A stretch of DNA of 64,000 nucleotides from assembly GCA_948470475.1 (NCBI GenBank), contig OX419339.1, positions 3,593,787 through 3,657,786 of the forward strand, given 5' to 3'. The stretch comes from Galaxea fascicularis. Lineage: Eukaryota; Cnidaria; Anthozoa; Scleractinia; Euphylliidae. A program made the position numbers and the translations under genes. Positions 26,246 through 36,574 of the stretch are shown here, in pieces (the first letter of the stretch is position 1; the number at the start of each line of letters is the position of its first letter). The notes under the pieces are model-generated. The model had not been told where the DNA came from. It did not search any database and was given only the letters and a program-made list of their open reading frames with translations.

Positions 26246-26990
26246 TCAACAAAGTCTAGCTGTCGCCTTCTGGATCTTGAGCCTCTCAAGCACAGTATCG
26301 CAGAGCGTACGATGGCGAAAGACACTAGCTCTCACTAAGGCAGTCAGCTCCGCAAATCTGCTGTGGTACTTAACACATTCATCCGCCATTCCGCTTGTGG
26401 TCGCTTGTGAACTTGGGGAGTGAACGTTCCCTGTTCGATATCCATTACTCTTTGCGCATACCGCCTCTTCTTCTCGTTCTCATGTTTCTTGTAGATCTGC
26501 TTAGCGGACAAGTCTCTGTGTGGGTCTGCATTGGGGTGACACACCCGAACATCGAAAAATGCAGATCTCTGTCTCTCCCAAAAGCCTCGAGCGTGAATAT
26601 CTAAACGGGCGTCCAGGGCTTTCTTAGCGCCATAATTTAAAGTCTCCCCAGTAACCTCCTGAAGAACTTGCTCTATTCCCACATCATTGCAGACTATCCT
26701 TAACATTTCTGCTTCCAAGTCGCGCAGTTCATTATGGTGCTGAATAATGAACCCACCGCGTTGGCACACCATTGCGTGATCTACGCTAAATTGAACACCA
26801 CATGCGTATATCATGGGTGTGTCCGTTATTTCACAGTCGTACCGTAACTTGGTTGCATCTCTAAATTCCTTCTTATTTAGATTGTAATCTAGCTCTTTGA
26901 GGGGAATCACAGTCAGCCAATTTCACGATCCCTTCTCTAGAACTAACTCAACAGCTCGCTTAGCTTTCGTTGGCGGGGAGTTCTTCACCT
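26246..26990 (-). pseudogene. Non-LTR retrotransposon 3' ORF end: zinc-knuckle-like plus restriction-like endonuclease
   Basis: The minus strand reads AKRAVELVLEKGS, an in-frame stop, then [30 protein letters not shown], a Cys-His block ([18 protein letters not shown]), and [20 protein letters not shown] followed by [15 protein letters not shown]. After about 26400 the frame shifts and continues [19 protein letters not shown], ending at a stop at 26246. A Cys-His knuckle followed by a D-V pair and a lysine-rich K-KY helix is the layout of the restriction-like endonuclease of R2/NeSL-type non-LTR elements. That subfamily is my best reading, not a certainty. The copy is inactivated by the stop and frameshift and lacks the reverse transcriptase. 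Confidence 0.65.
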
Positions 26991-29000
26991 GCTCCAGCCT
27001 CTCACTTTGACAGTCGTCTTTTTGTTTTCGTGTGCTCACCCGCAGTTGTAGTGTTCGAACTTCTGAAGCACCTGGAGGCTAGTGCTCTTGCTCAACAATT
27101 CGCCTCACGAGCGGGTCAGTAACTTTAATTGAAGCCTAGTATTCAGAAGATCGAGGCCACTACAGGATCTGTAAATCTTAGGCCTCTCATACGCACAGGG
27201 AGAGCAAAGGGGTCGCGCTCTACTTCAGTGACTGTATGGTCAGTAGCCTGCAGTCCAGGCGGTTTTAGGGGTATTAGTCGTTCGAGTGTTTAGCCGCCAT
27301 TTTGGATTCGCATAACATGGAGAGTTTTCTACCTCACACTAGCTCCCTTGGCAGTTTTTTCTTCGCCCCAAGCCTCCACCGTTTACCTTATCCAAGACAG
27401 CGGCCTAAACACTCGATGCGGGAATATGTGCACTCGCTCGCCCAAAATACGCCTGCACTGCAGGTTATGGTCAGTGACAGATGTTATCAGAACCTCGTTA
27501 ATCGCGGGTTTGAGTGGCTCTAGTAATTCTGCAATATCCGGTAATGTTCTTAGGAAACATGTCCAACGGTGCTGCAGACCGAAAGTGAAGGCTGCGTAGC
27601 TTGCTTAAGGGCGTGATATGGCAAACTCTGCGAGTATAGTAACTTCGTTGACCCGTTCGACTACTTTCTCCCCAACATACCAACACCACCCTGGCGGCCT
27701 GTTCTCGTTCCGGTTTGACGATCAACCAACATTTCTTGGCTAATAATGCTATTTTTTTTTTAAAAAGTGCTCCTCGGTTACATAAAAATGCTCACTTTTT
27801 TCCGATCCTTTTAAACATAGAATATTACATTTTTCAGATTTTCAGTTACATTTTTCAACAACAAATTGTAACGATCAATGTTTTTTTGCATCACAGCTGC
27901 CCCTGGTCTTATTTTTCCATTGATTGATGGCAGAGTACGCTCTCGAACTATCTCTGCCTTGGCTGGCTAATTTCCATAATTACTCGATGACAACGTGGAT
28001 GACGCCATCTTGGAACGAGTGTGATGGACTGGGTTTCTAAAAGGCAACCGCTGACCTATGAGGACAAAATGCGGCTTTGGACGACATAAATAAAGTCAGA
28101 TTGTGCTTTTTAACACAAAATTATACAAATAATCAGTCGAAAACCCAAAAAAAATGCTAGCAGTGCTTTTTGAGATGAAATGTAAAAAAAAGTGCTCGTG
28201 AAGCCAAATAATGCCAAAAAAAGTGCTAGCACTATCGGTAAGAGCCTAGGACCACTTTCTGATAGTTCATCCCACCATTTCCTCACGTAAACTATAGAAA
28301 ATGCACTATATGCACTAATGAACTATGTCAGTATAATAATAATAATAATAATAATTAATAAATCAAACAAAATTGACAAACTATGGGGAGAAAGTCTCCC
28401 TGAGTATTGAAAAAATAACAAAGTTAACAAAACGTTTTCGTTTGAGGTAGACTTTAAGTCTCGGACTAATAGAGACTCCTTTGTTTTGCAATGAATTTCT
28501 GATTGAGCAGTTGCTAGGATTTCCAAAAAATCCCATTTTATTTTGTGGTTGGTTCCCGAGAAGACATGATTATCAATTGTCGATTCGCGAAAATTCTTGT
28601 AAGGCTTTGCTTTTAAGAGAAATGCATTTCGTGAAAATGTTATAACGACTGTTTGCGTTTTGCTTTTATTGAAGCTGAATGGGCAAAGACCGAGTGAACT
28701 AAAGAATATAGCCTCTTGTATGGTTTTCTGCAAATAACCGGCTTACCCTAAACGATCGATTTAAAAACTGATTTCTTGGCAATATTCTCGAGACACAAAA
28801 GTAGCTAGTCTCGAGGGCAAGTTACCACTTTCTGTGTTTGACTCTGAATTGGGAAAGATTGAACTATAGAAAATGTGTCAGTATTGAGGAAGACTTGACG
28901 TGTAATAACGTGTTGTAAATAAAGCAAAAGGCGGAAAGTCACCGTAAATTTAAGTATACATTTTAAAGAGGGCCAAACCCGTACTAAGAGAAAATTTAGC
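26991..29000. other. Intergenic stretch
   Basis: No recognised exon. Contains a short AAT run (28333-28355) and poly-T/poly-A stretches. Open frames are short and without motifs. Confidence 0.45.
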
Positions 29001-29095
29001 GGTTTGATCAACTGAATTGATAATGTCAGTTAGCCACCGTAAAGAGATTTAAAAAGCTTACGTTTCGAGCAGTGGCACTTCTTCTGAGCGAATGA
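29001..29095 (-). repeat. Penelope-tail-like repeat, copy 1
   Basis: The minus strand contains CGAAACGTAAGCTTTTTAAA, then TTACGGTGGC and a CATTATCAA-type word. The same series of words in the same order occurs on the plus strand at 55195-55285. The CGAAACGTCAGCTTTT word resembles sequence that follows GIY-YIG ORFs in anthozoan Penelope-like elements; that link is from memory. Confidence 0.5.
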
Positions 29096-30205
29096 CGAAA
29101 TTTGACTCAATTTTTTTCGTATATTTCTTCTTAACCGACGCACTACCAAAGTTTCTTTTTGGTGTCTATGTATGTGTGTGAGGCTTACACGAAGTGTGTA
29201 GTCTCATTATGCCACGATCGGATTTATTTGTCCACGAAAGTGAAGCGCCTGTCACGCGGTCTAGTAAGCCGTTTTTTTTTTCTTAACGGACCCCAATTGC
29301 AGCCATTTGATTTAGCAATTTGCATGTGTCTCGTTCCTGATGAATATGTCAGCACTACACTAAACCTTGTACCTCATTTGCAGCATCACTTCATTTCATT
29401 GCATTTGATAAACAAAGAGCAATTCTGCACTGGTAAGAACATCACCCCGCCGCCCCCTCTCACCTCCGGGCATGTCAACATGTGTATTCTGCCTACAGAT
29501 TGCGGATATTTCATATGTTACATGTGGGGAGAATTTGTAGGCATTAACTTAACTGATCTCTTGTGACCATTTCCTGAATTCTCATACCTGTATCAGTTGA
29601 CAGTAGTGATATGGTGAGGAGAAGTTATATGGCGATCACTATTCGGATATATGGGTTAACAGATGATGGTTTTTCCTGCTACCACCAGTTTTATTGGTCT
29701 AGTACTAGTATCAAAAGTTACATTTTTTGTCCTATCTTATCGATAGTTAATTAATCTTCCTCCATCAATACGTTGCCTAATATAAAGGAAATTGATATTT
29801 TTAAATTAGCCTTGTTTCACTGCGTTACGTTACGATAACAATCAAGAAAGTCACGGTTTTATACAACTCACATTATTCTGCTCTGCAGTGCTACGGTTTT
29901 GCAGTTTTACACAGTCCAATAATTCCAGAAACTGTTTGTAAATATCGATCTTTAAAATTTATTTGAATCTTTTTTATTGAACGCCATACCATTCTCGTAC
30001 GTTTTCAGCGAAAGAGGCATTGCCATTGTCCTTTAAGTGATCAGTTTTGTGTAACTGTTTACAAGCATCTAAACCTTTTGTCTATACGAATTCCAGTTCC
30101 AGTAGGAATGAGAATGTGACTGCGCTTATTTATAGCTAATCTGAGACTTGATAGACGTACCCCTATATAAATGGGTGACCAAAAATGGTGACAGCAAGGT
30201 GAAAG
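29096..30205. other. Intergenic stretch
   Basis: No recognisable coding domain or repeat boundary. Confidence 0.4.
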
Positions 30206-30960
30206 AAGATCCCCAATTGGAAGGCACGTGGCCCTGATGGCGTCCAAGGTTACTGGATCAAGAACCTGACAGCATTACACGAACGAATAGCAGATCACAT
30301 GAATAAATGATTTGATCAACAACAGGGTCACCATACCTGTATGGATGACAACTGGCAGGACTGTGCTGTGTCAGAAAGACCAAGAAAGGGGTAGTGCTGT
30401 TGATAATTATCGACCCATATCCTGTCTACCACTTGCTTGGAAACTAATGACAGGGATCATAGCTGATAGTATGTATGAGTTCTTTGTAGAAAATGATGCT
30501 TTGCTTGTAGAACAGAAGGAGTGCAGGAGAAAGAGCAGAGGCACAAAAGATCAGTTGTTAATTGATAAGATGGTCCTTGCTGCAGCTGATTGCAAAAGAA
30601 AGCACAAGAACTTACGCTATGGCGTGGGTGGACTATAAGAAAGCATACGATATGGTGCCTCACTCTTGGATTATAGAAACCTTGAAAATGACACAGGTAG
30701 CGGAAAATATAATAACTTTTCTGCAAAAATCCATGGTAAACTGGAAGACAGAACTGACATCTTGTGAAGAGACGCTTGGTTTAGTTGATACTTAAGGCGG
30801 TTCAAACTTGTCATGAAATCTCAGCTCAATGGTAAGAACAAGATCAAAGCAGCAAACACTTGGGCTGTGTCACTCATGAAGTATGGAGCAGGAACAATAA
30901 AATGGAATAAGGAGGAACTTCATGCCCAGGAAATCGATAAGAAAGTAAATAATGGTATCT
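30206..30960 (+). pseudogene. Non-LTR retrotransposon reverse transcriptase remnant, internally deleted
   Basis: Reads KIPNWKARGPDGVQGYWIKN (RT motif 0/1 region), a stop, then a shifted frame with [19 protein letters not shown] and [18 protein letters not shown]. Another shift gives [18 protein letters not shown], which carries the first catalytic aspartate (VDYKKAYD). Sequence then jumps at about 30795 to KAANTWAVSLMKYGAGTIKW, a later part of the polyprotein, so the segment that should hold the catalytic double-aspartate motif is missing. At least two frameshifts plus the deletion make it dead. R2-like or related non-LTR clade is likely. Confidence 0.75.
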
Positions 30961-31069
30961 ATGTTTAGTTTTGAAAATCAGTCTCCAGTGTCCTATTTAA
31001 ATGCCTTTTTAGAACAAACTAACACTAAAGAGGAGTCAGTTTTGCTGTATTATAAGCGTCCTTTAGAGC

Positions 31070-31075
31070 TTTATT
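31070..31075 (-). promoter_or_regulatory. Polyadenylation signal AATAAA for GPCR gene 2
   Basis: AATAAA on the minus strand, 28 bp after the stop codon of the receptor gene. If used, the 3' UTR is very short. Confidence 0.5.
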
Positions 31076-31102
31076 ACACCTTGCATATTTGTATGTTTCC
31101 CT

Positions 31103-32257
31103 TTAGAGCTCTTTGTCTTCAACAAGACATTTATCTGTACTCAGACCAGATTGTTGCTGTGTTTCAAGTGAAAGGGCATATTTCCCATCGTCCATAGTGG
31201 ACTTAAACGCATTTACAGCCTCACTGATTGTGCTGCCTCTAGCTCGCGTAGCTATTTCAATCCTGGAATCACTTTTATGTATTCTGGAGAACTGCCCAGT
31301 CATCCTTGTTAAAATCTTAAGAAAAGCAATTCTGAAATGCTTGCTTCTCCAGCAATAGATCAAGGGATTAGCAAACGATGACGTGAAAGTCAGAATCTTC
31401 ACCAAAGCATTGACGATGCCTTGATTCGACCTGAATGACGCAGAGAAACACTGCGGGCACGTTTTCTCCAAAAAGTAGTAGAAACAGGATGGAAACCAAG
31501 AAGCCACAAATACTCCAATAACAATCAATATTGTCATGCTTGCTCGGCGCTCATTAGTTTGTCTACATGGGTTCGAATTGGAATTTCCTAAGCTACTTGA
31601 ACCCCTGTCGCTTAGCATCTTTCTTATATGGGTCTGTGCTGTGAGATATAAGTACGTATAGCACGTAACGATGACCAGGAATGGAACGATGACGTTGGAT
31701 GTGATAACCATGATGCTCCACCAACGTGTTGGGTTGTAATTGCATTCCTTATAAGGATCGTTTAAATCCCACGGGACAAAGGGAAGAGAAGATATTATAA
31801 GCGCATCAAGCCACGCCAAGGTTAATCCAAGTATTACTCTGCGATGCGTCACTACGGTCGTATACCTCAGCGGCGATTTCACGATGAGCATGCGCTCTAC
31901 GCTGATGACAGATAAACTCAGAATGGAGGCATAGCCCGTGAGAAAATACGAAAAGCGGAACGTATCACAAACGGCGATGTCGGCGGAATGTCCTAGAGAG
32001 AACTTTTTCAAAATGTAGCTCGGCATCGCCACCATTCCAGCCAAAAGATCGGCCATTGCCAAGCTGAACACTGATAAATAAGTGACGCTATGGAGAGCTG
32101 GATGGATGATGATAGCAATGAAAACGAGGCTGTTTCCCAGCACGGTTCCAAATGATAAAAATGTCAGTACTGTTACTACTGGTGTCAGCGGGAACTCGTC
32201 GTTCGTTGCACCCTGATCCGACAGGGAGCCTAGTTCTACAGAGCTGTTGTTCATCAT
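31103..32257 (-). CDS. Rhodopsin-like (class A) G protein-coupled receptor 2
   Basis: 384 residues, intronless coding region, clearly the paralogue of the plus-strand receptor 7 kb away. Long identical blocks include ADLLAG, AMPSYILKKF, SYFLTGYASILSLSVISVER, SSLPFVPWD and PTRWWSIMVI. Landmarks: GNSLV, the TM3 cysteine in VCDTFR, SVERML in place of DRY, ECNYNP, IVPFLVIVTCYTY, SWFPSC (the usual TM6 Cys is Ser) and NPLIYCW. Position 3.32 is again Tyr. N-terminal NNSS offers a glycosylation site. A TTTCCAACAG acceptor ends eight bases before the first ATG, so a 5' UTR intron is likely. The first of two consecutive ATGs is used. The third loop and C-tail differ most from receptor 1. Ligand unknown. 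Confidence 0.92.
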   Translation of the reverse strand: MMNNSSVELGSLSDQGATNDEFPLTPVVTVLTFLSFGTVLGNSLVFIAIIIHPALHSVTYLSVFSLAMADLLAGMVAMPSYILKKFSLGHSADIAVCDTFRFSYFLTGYASILSLSVISVERMLIVKSPLRYTTVVTHRRVILGLTLAWLDALIISSLPFVPWDLNDPYKECNYNPTRWWSIMVITSNVIVPFLVIVTCYTYLYLTAQTHIRKMLSDRGSSSLGNSNSNPCRQTNERRASMTILIVIGVFVASWFPSCFYYFLEKTCPQCFSASFRSNQGIVNALVKILTFTSSFANPLIYCWRSKHFRIAFLKILTRMTGQFSRIHKSDSRIEIATRARGSTISEAVNAFKSTMDDGKYALSLETQQQSGLSTDKCLVEDKEL

Positions 32258-32264
32258 GGGGTGT

Positions 32265-33858
32265 TCTGTTGGAAATGAGAAAAATTAAAATGTAAAAGAT
32301 GAGCGTCTATTCCCATTACCATGTTTAAGTTCAGCTGGTTAAACAAACGTTTTTAAAGTGCAATTTACATTTAAATTGCGTTTCGCAACCTGATGAACGA
32401 TAAGTCAAATTACTTGCTTTAAACTTAGAGGGAAATCAAATAACGTTAATGCTCATTGGAGAAAATTTCTGACAGTAGCAATTTTTAAAATGAGATTTTC
32501 TCAAAGCATTTTAAGTGCGCGATGTTCTAGTTATTTCCACTGGTGATACAATAATGGTCAATAATTTTACAAAAAACCTTATGGAAACTTTTGGCAGATC
32601 GGATTCCTTCTCCTGTTAGTTTGATGTTAATAAGTCGAGCTGTAAATGCAGGAGCAACATATATGTTAGGTTGAATTACAATTGTGGGATTTTGAACTTA
32701 ATATTGCTCGCAATATTTAAAACTATATATGAACTGTAGAAATTAGAAACCTGCACAGAAGAAAATTCCAAGTCCCCGGGCAGGCTTCACCTTAAGCTTG
32801 AACCGGTTTTCGGGTGAACCGCTGAGCAACAGCGAAACACGAACGCACTGAACGATCGCTGATTGCTGGTACGCGTTAAAAGCGACTTTGGAACGTCACT
32901 GAAATATTGTTTGTTTTGTGTGACTGAGAACTGTCGTCAGGTTACTTAATATTTGGTATTGCTCAGTATTTAACATTTCAGTTACTTTAAATAGGGCCGT
33001 CTTCTTTGGGATGGCAAAATTTGTTCTATATACATTCAAAATAATGTGACTGTCCGAGTGCGTTTTCGACAAAACAAAGAAGGCGTAGGCATGTTGAAAT
33101 TAATTATTCACAGAGATAGATAAGGGCACTCGAAGACTGGTAACTGATTCTCCACATATCTTCCAAATTATGCATATTGAGTGGAATTCACGTGTCCATT
33201 CGCGTGTCCACAATTGTGACTGATTCAGTTTCGCTGAATTCCGGTTCCCTTTCTGAATTGTGAAATATTAATTATTAACCAAAGATTATTTCAAAATCCA
33301 TCATCTTCCATACCTAGACACTTTGGCAGAAGCATCGGACAAGAGTCTCTCATGCCGCAGGAAATAAAAACGAATTAGAGCGCAGAATCATTCTCAAAGA
33401 ATCATTCTTCCTTTTTCTTGTTTTTCCCATCTTTCTGAATTTCCCTTTTATCATTCACACAAATTCATTTGCTTTCAGTGGACGCCGAAAGACTCAATAC
33501 TGATGTCATTTGAAAATATTGATCATTGCTACTGAAATTTCTACTGTTGTGAAATCCTTTATCTTGCCTCAGGCAAGAAAATAAAAGACGTATATATTAT
33601 TAAAGATGCAAAAACCTTCCAGTAATAGTACCTCTGGTAATAGTTATTTGGATTTTTGCTTAATCGTTGCTGATGATAGCGAATCAGATTTGATGGTCAC
33701 AGACGGAGTGGGTCCAATTCAGTCTGTTATCATGCGAGTGATGACTAAAATCGCGGAAGACCAAAGACAGAAAATCAGTATAGATTAATTAAACTTGTTT
33801 ATGAATAAACTATAAAAGTCGCACAGACTCCGCAATTCGTAAATAACATGGAAGTTAT
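32265..33858. other. Upstream region or 5' intron of GPCR gene 2
   Basis: No coding domain recognised. A minus-strand donor-like GTATGG after CCAAAGTGTCTAG near 33325 could end a 5' exon, but nothing confirms it. Confidence 0.35.
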
Positions 33859-33859
33859 T

Positions 33860-33903
<44 letters not shown>

Positions 33904-34368
33904 TTTATTACAGATTCCAACAATTAAGAGGCTCTTCTTCTGTAACAATACTAATCTAATCTAAAAATATACAATAACAATAATAAATTAATCAATGTAA
34001 CTTATCGTAAGATATTAAAAAAATACAATAATTATTATGTGAATTCAAGTCCGATATTTGGCAAACAGATGCTTCTTAGCACTACGGCAAAAAGCATTAT
34101 GTTCTAAAATGTTTCTTGTTGCTATCGGAAGTCTATTGAACAGCGTTGCCGCCGAGTGCTGGAAAGTTCCTGATTCTCTAGGAGTAAAGAATATGGGTGC
34201 TGTTGATGATCTTAAGTTATAAGCAGTTACTTCATGGAGAGTCAGTTTCAGATACTCAGGAAAGCTATTGTTGTCGTATAATGATTTATGAGCAAGTTTG
34301 AGAATGTTGAATTCAACGTTTTCTTTAACTGGTAACCAGTTTAACTTAATAATATCCTCGAGACCTGC
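33859..34368 (-). pseudogene. LINE 3' end: reverse-transcriptase C-terminus with (ATT)n tail
   Basis: The minus strand is open from about 34368 to a stop at 34045 and reads LEDIIKLNWLPVKENVEFNI, LKLAHKSLYD, YLKLTLHEVTAYNLRSSTAP, FQHSAATLFNRLPIATRN. The LNWLPV...F.LL.HKSL and LFN.LP blocks are the conserved C-terminal region of CR1-like LINE polyproteins. It has no start codon because it is 5'-truncated. It ends in a 40-bp (AAT)n run at 33861-33900, as expected for a LINE tail. Confidence 0.75.
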
Positions 34369-34385
34369 AAATTTCTTTATTTATA

Positions 34386-34684
34386 ATGGTAATTGAACTG
34401 AGTGAGATGCAATTTGGTCTGAAATCATACGCTTGACTTCAAAATCGAACGAACGCGCACTTTAGACCAAAATTGCACAAGGCAAAGTTCAATTACCACT
34501 TTATTACACTCATTTTGAAATCACACAGTTTTTTGACAATATCAATATTTAATGTTCACCTCAAGAAAGCAGTTTTAAATTTTGATGGCTTCAAAAAAAG
34601 GATGTGATTTAGAGCAAAAAACGGTGCAATTTGGGAATAAATTGCACTGTGAATAACGAGTGATTTCAAATTGGGTGTAATAAA
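34386..34684. repeat. Cluster of inverted repeats
   Basis: Three pairs: TGGTAATTGAACT with TGCAATTTGGTCT on the left (34387-34430) against its reverse complement at 34461-34499; TTATTACACTCATTTTGAAA (34501) against its reverse complement at 34660-34683; and GTGCAATTT...AAATTGCAC at 34624-34647. This looks like a decayed foldback element. Confidence 0.75.
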
Positions 34685-35881
34685 TCAGTGAATGATGCTG
34701 TTCTGTTAGCAGCATGCAATGGCGCTTACAATGTCCAATCTAAAACGTTCTATTCACAGGTGGCTCGGGCTAATAAGATTCGAGAATTTTGTTATATTTG
34801 TGATTACAGGGCAACCTAGACCGTTCTTTAACCAATATTAATCATACACTTGATAAAACAAATTGAACTTCCGTTTGAGGTCTGATTTTGTTTATTACTC
34901 TTACTACTGAAAGACCGAATTAGACTCCGCTCAGTCCTTTTACCATTATTAACTCGGCATTTCTTTGATGTCCCCGCAAAGTTTCTTAATTTCGCTGAGG
35001 GCACAGTCATTCAAACGGGAAAACTGGGTTAAAGCATAATACCTTAGTGTTTTATTAATGATACCAACTGCACATCATATGCATCGTAAAAATTTTTTTT
35101 GCGCAATTCGCTACATATTTTTTTTACTTAAGTTGATTTTTAGACTATACCCTTTTTGCAATTTATTTCAGTGGCTCTCGACCGAATATCGATTGTGGGC
35201 TAACTACGTCTCAGGTTCCGCCCCCCCCCCCCCCCCTATAAAATGCAGCATTAAGGTTCATTTTTCCTCCAAGAGAAACAGTCATAATTATAATTTGTTC
35301 TCCACTGAACTTTTACTCAGTTCTGGTGAAACATCCATAAGATTAGCCTAAAAGACCTTATACAACGCCTTACTTGAAGATTGCCGTGGAGAATTTAGTT
35401 TTTGCATCGCTTATTGTAATTTATTTTAAAGCTATTGGCTTGCTGTTGCTTTTGTGCATGTGCACGGGAACTCTAAGGAAATGCTCAGAGAAGTATATAT
35501 CCTTCTTATTATTTCCAAACACATTCTAAATCTCCAATTTTTTTCAGCTTTAGACTTAATAATCTCTGCGAAATGCGTTGTTACCCCCAATTTTCTCTTC
35601 GATTTTCAACGTCTATTACCAACTTCTACTGTTTTGCATACTGATAATATAAAAAATGCTTTCGACTTGGTAGGGACCTAGTAGGTAAATCGCAAGTAAA
35701 CATTCAGCCGGGAAGGCGTTACCTTCATGCTCAGCTCAATCATTTTTTCTTGGACTGCGAGGCTATTGTTAAAGATGACCAAAGAAGCATACATGCATTT
35801 ACTGCTTATTTACTGCCAGAGGCTTGAGGCGAAGAAAAGTAAACGAAGTGGATTTCAGAAAAGGTTACTCTGACGTCTTAC
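34685..35881. other. Gene-free stretch
   Basis: Contains a C-run (35220-35236). No recognised exon. Confidence 0.4.
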
Positions 35882-35986
35882 CTCTGCAGAGATACCAAGT
35901 ACACTGGTCATGTCAAAACCTCCTTTCACAAAGTTATCGATGTAGATTGCAAGCTTGCACTTTTCCAACCAGTCTACAGATTTCCT
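35882..35986 (-). CDS. Orphan exon encoding the first half of a SAM domain
   Basis: A 105-nt minus-strand exon, phase 0 to phase 0, bounded by a TTTGTTAG acceptor and a GTAAGA donor. It reads KSVDWLEKCKLAIYIDNFVK then GGFDMTSVLGISAE. The V-WL---KL--Y---F---G-D pattern is the first three helices of a sterile alpha motif, a protein-protein interaction domain. The second half (usually DL..LGI...GHR.KI) should be in the next exon at lower coordinates, which I could not find. The parent gene is unknown; it could be an isolated relic or part of a gene with large introns. Confidence 0.6.
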
Positions 35987-36187
35987 CTAACAAATAAATC
36001 ATAAATATTTATTATTGGAATCATCTTCTCCCAGCCGAAGGAACAACCGAAAGCTTGCCTTATCCTCATGTCAGCGACTTGTGCAGGCTGTATCCCCACT
36101 TACAGTGAAAATAAAACAAAATGGACAGAAACCACCATCAACAGACAACTAAAGATGCCATTTAGATAAAACCCATTTAACCGATGA

Positions 36188-36574
36188 CATATGGTCGCAA
36201 GATAGAGTTGGCAAACAATTTCCCTTTATGCTTAAATTTGCCAGGGGGTGAAAATGAGCTGGGACTTAATACACAATCAGCATTAATGAAAGCCGTCAAA
36301 ACTCTCTTGGGACATTTAATATTACATTTTTAGCCGTATTTCAGTTCCAACGCCAGGGCAAAATGAATAAATTGTAAGACTGATAACATTTTTAACATAT
36401 GGTCGCAAGATGGAGTTGGCAAACAATTTCCCTTTATGCTTAAATTTGTCAGGGGGTGAAAACGAGCTGAGACTTTATTCACAATCAGCATTAATGAAAA
36501 GCCGTCAAAACCAGTATTTCAGTTCCAACGCCAGGGCAAAACGAATAAATTGTAAGACTAATAACATTTTTAAG
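36188..36574. repeat. 208-bp imperfect tandem duplication
   Basis: Units begin CATATGGTCGCAAGAT at 36188 and 36396. The second unit is shorter by about 35-40 bp, lacking the CTCTTGGGACATTTAATATT segment, with only a few other differences, so the duplication is fairly recent. Confidence 0.9.
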
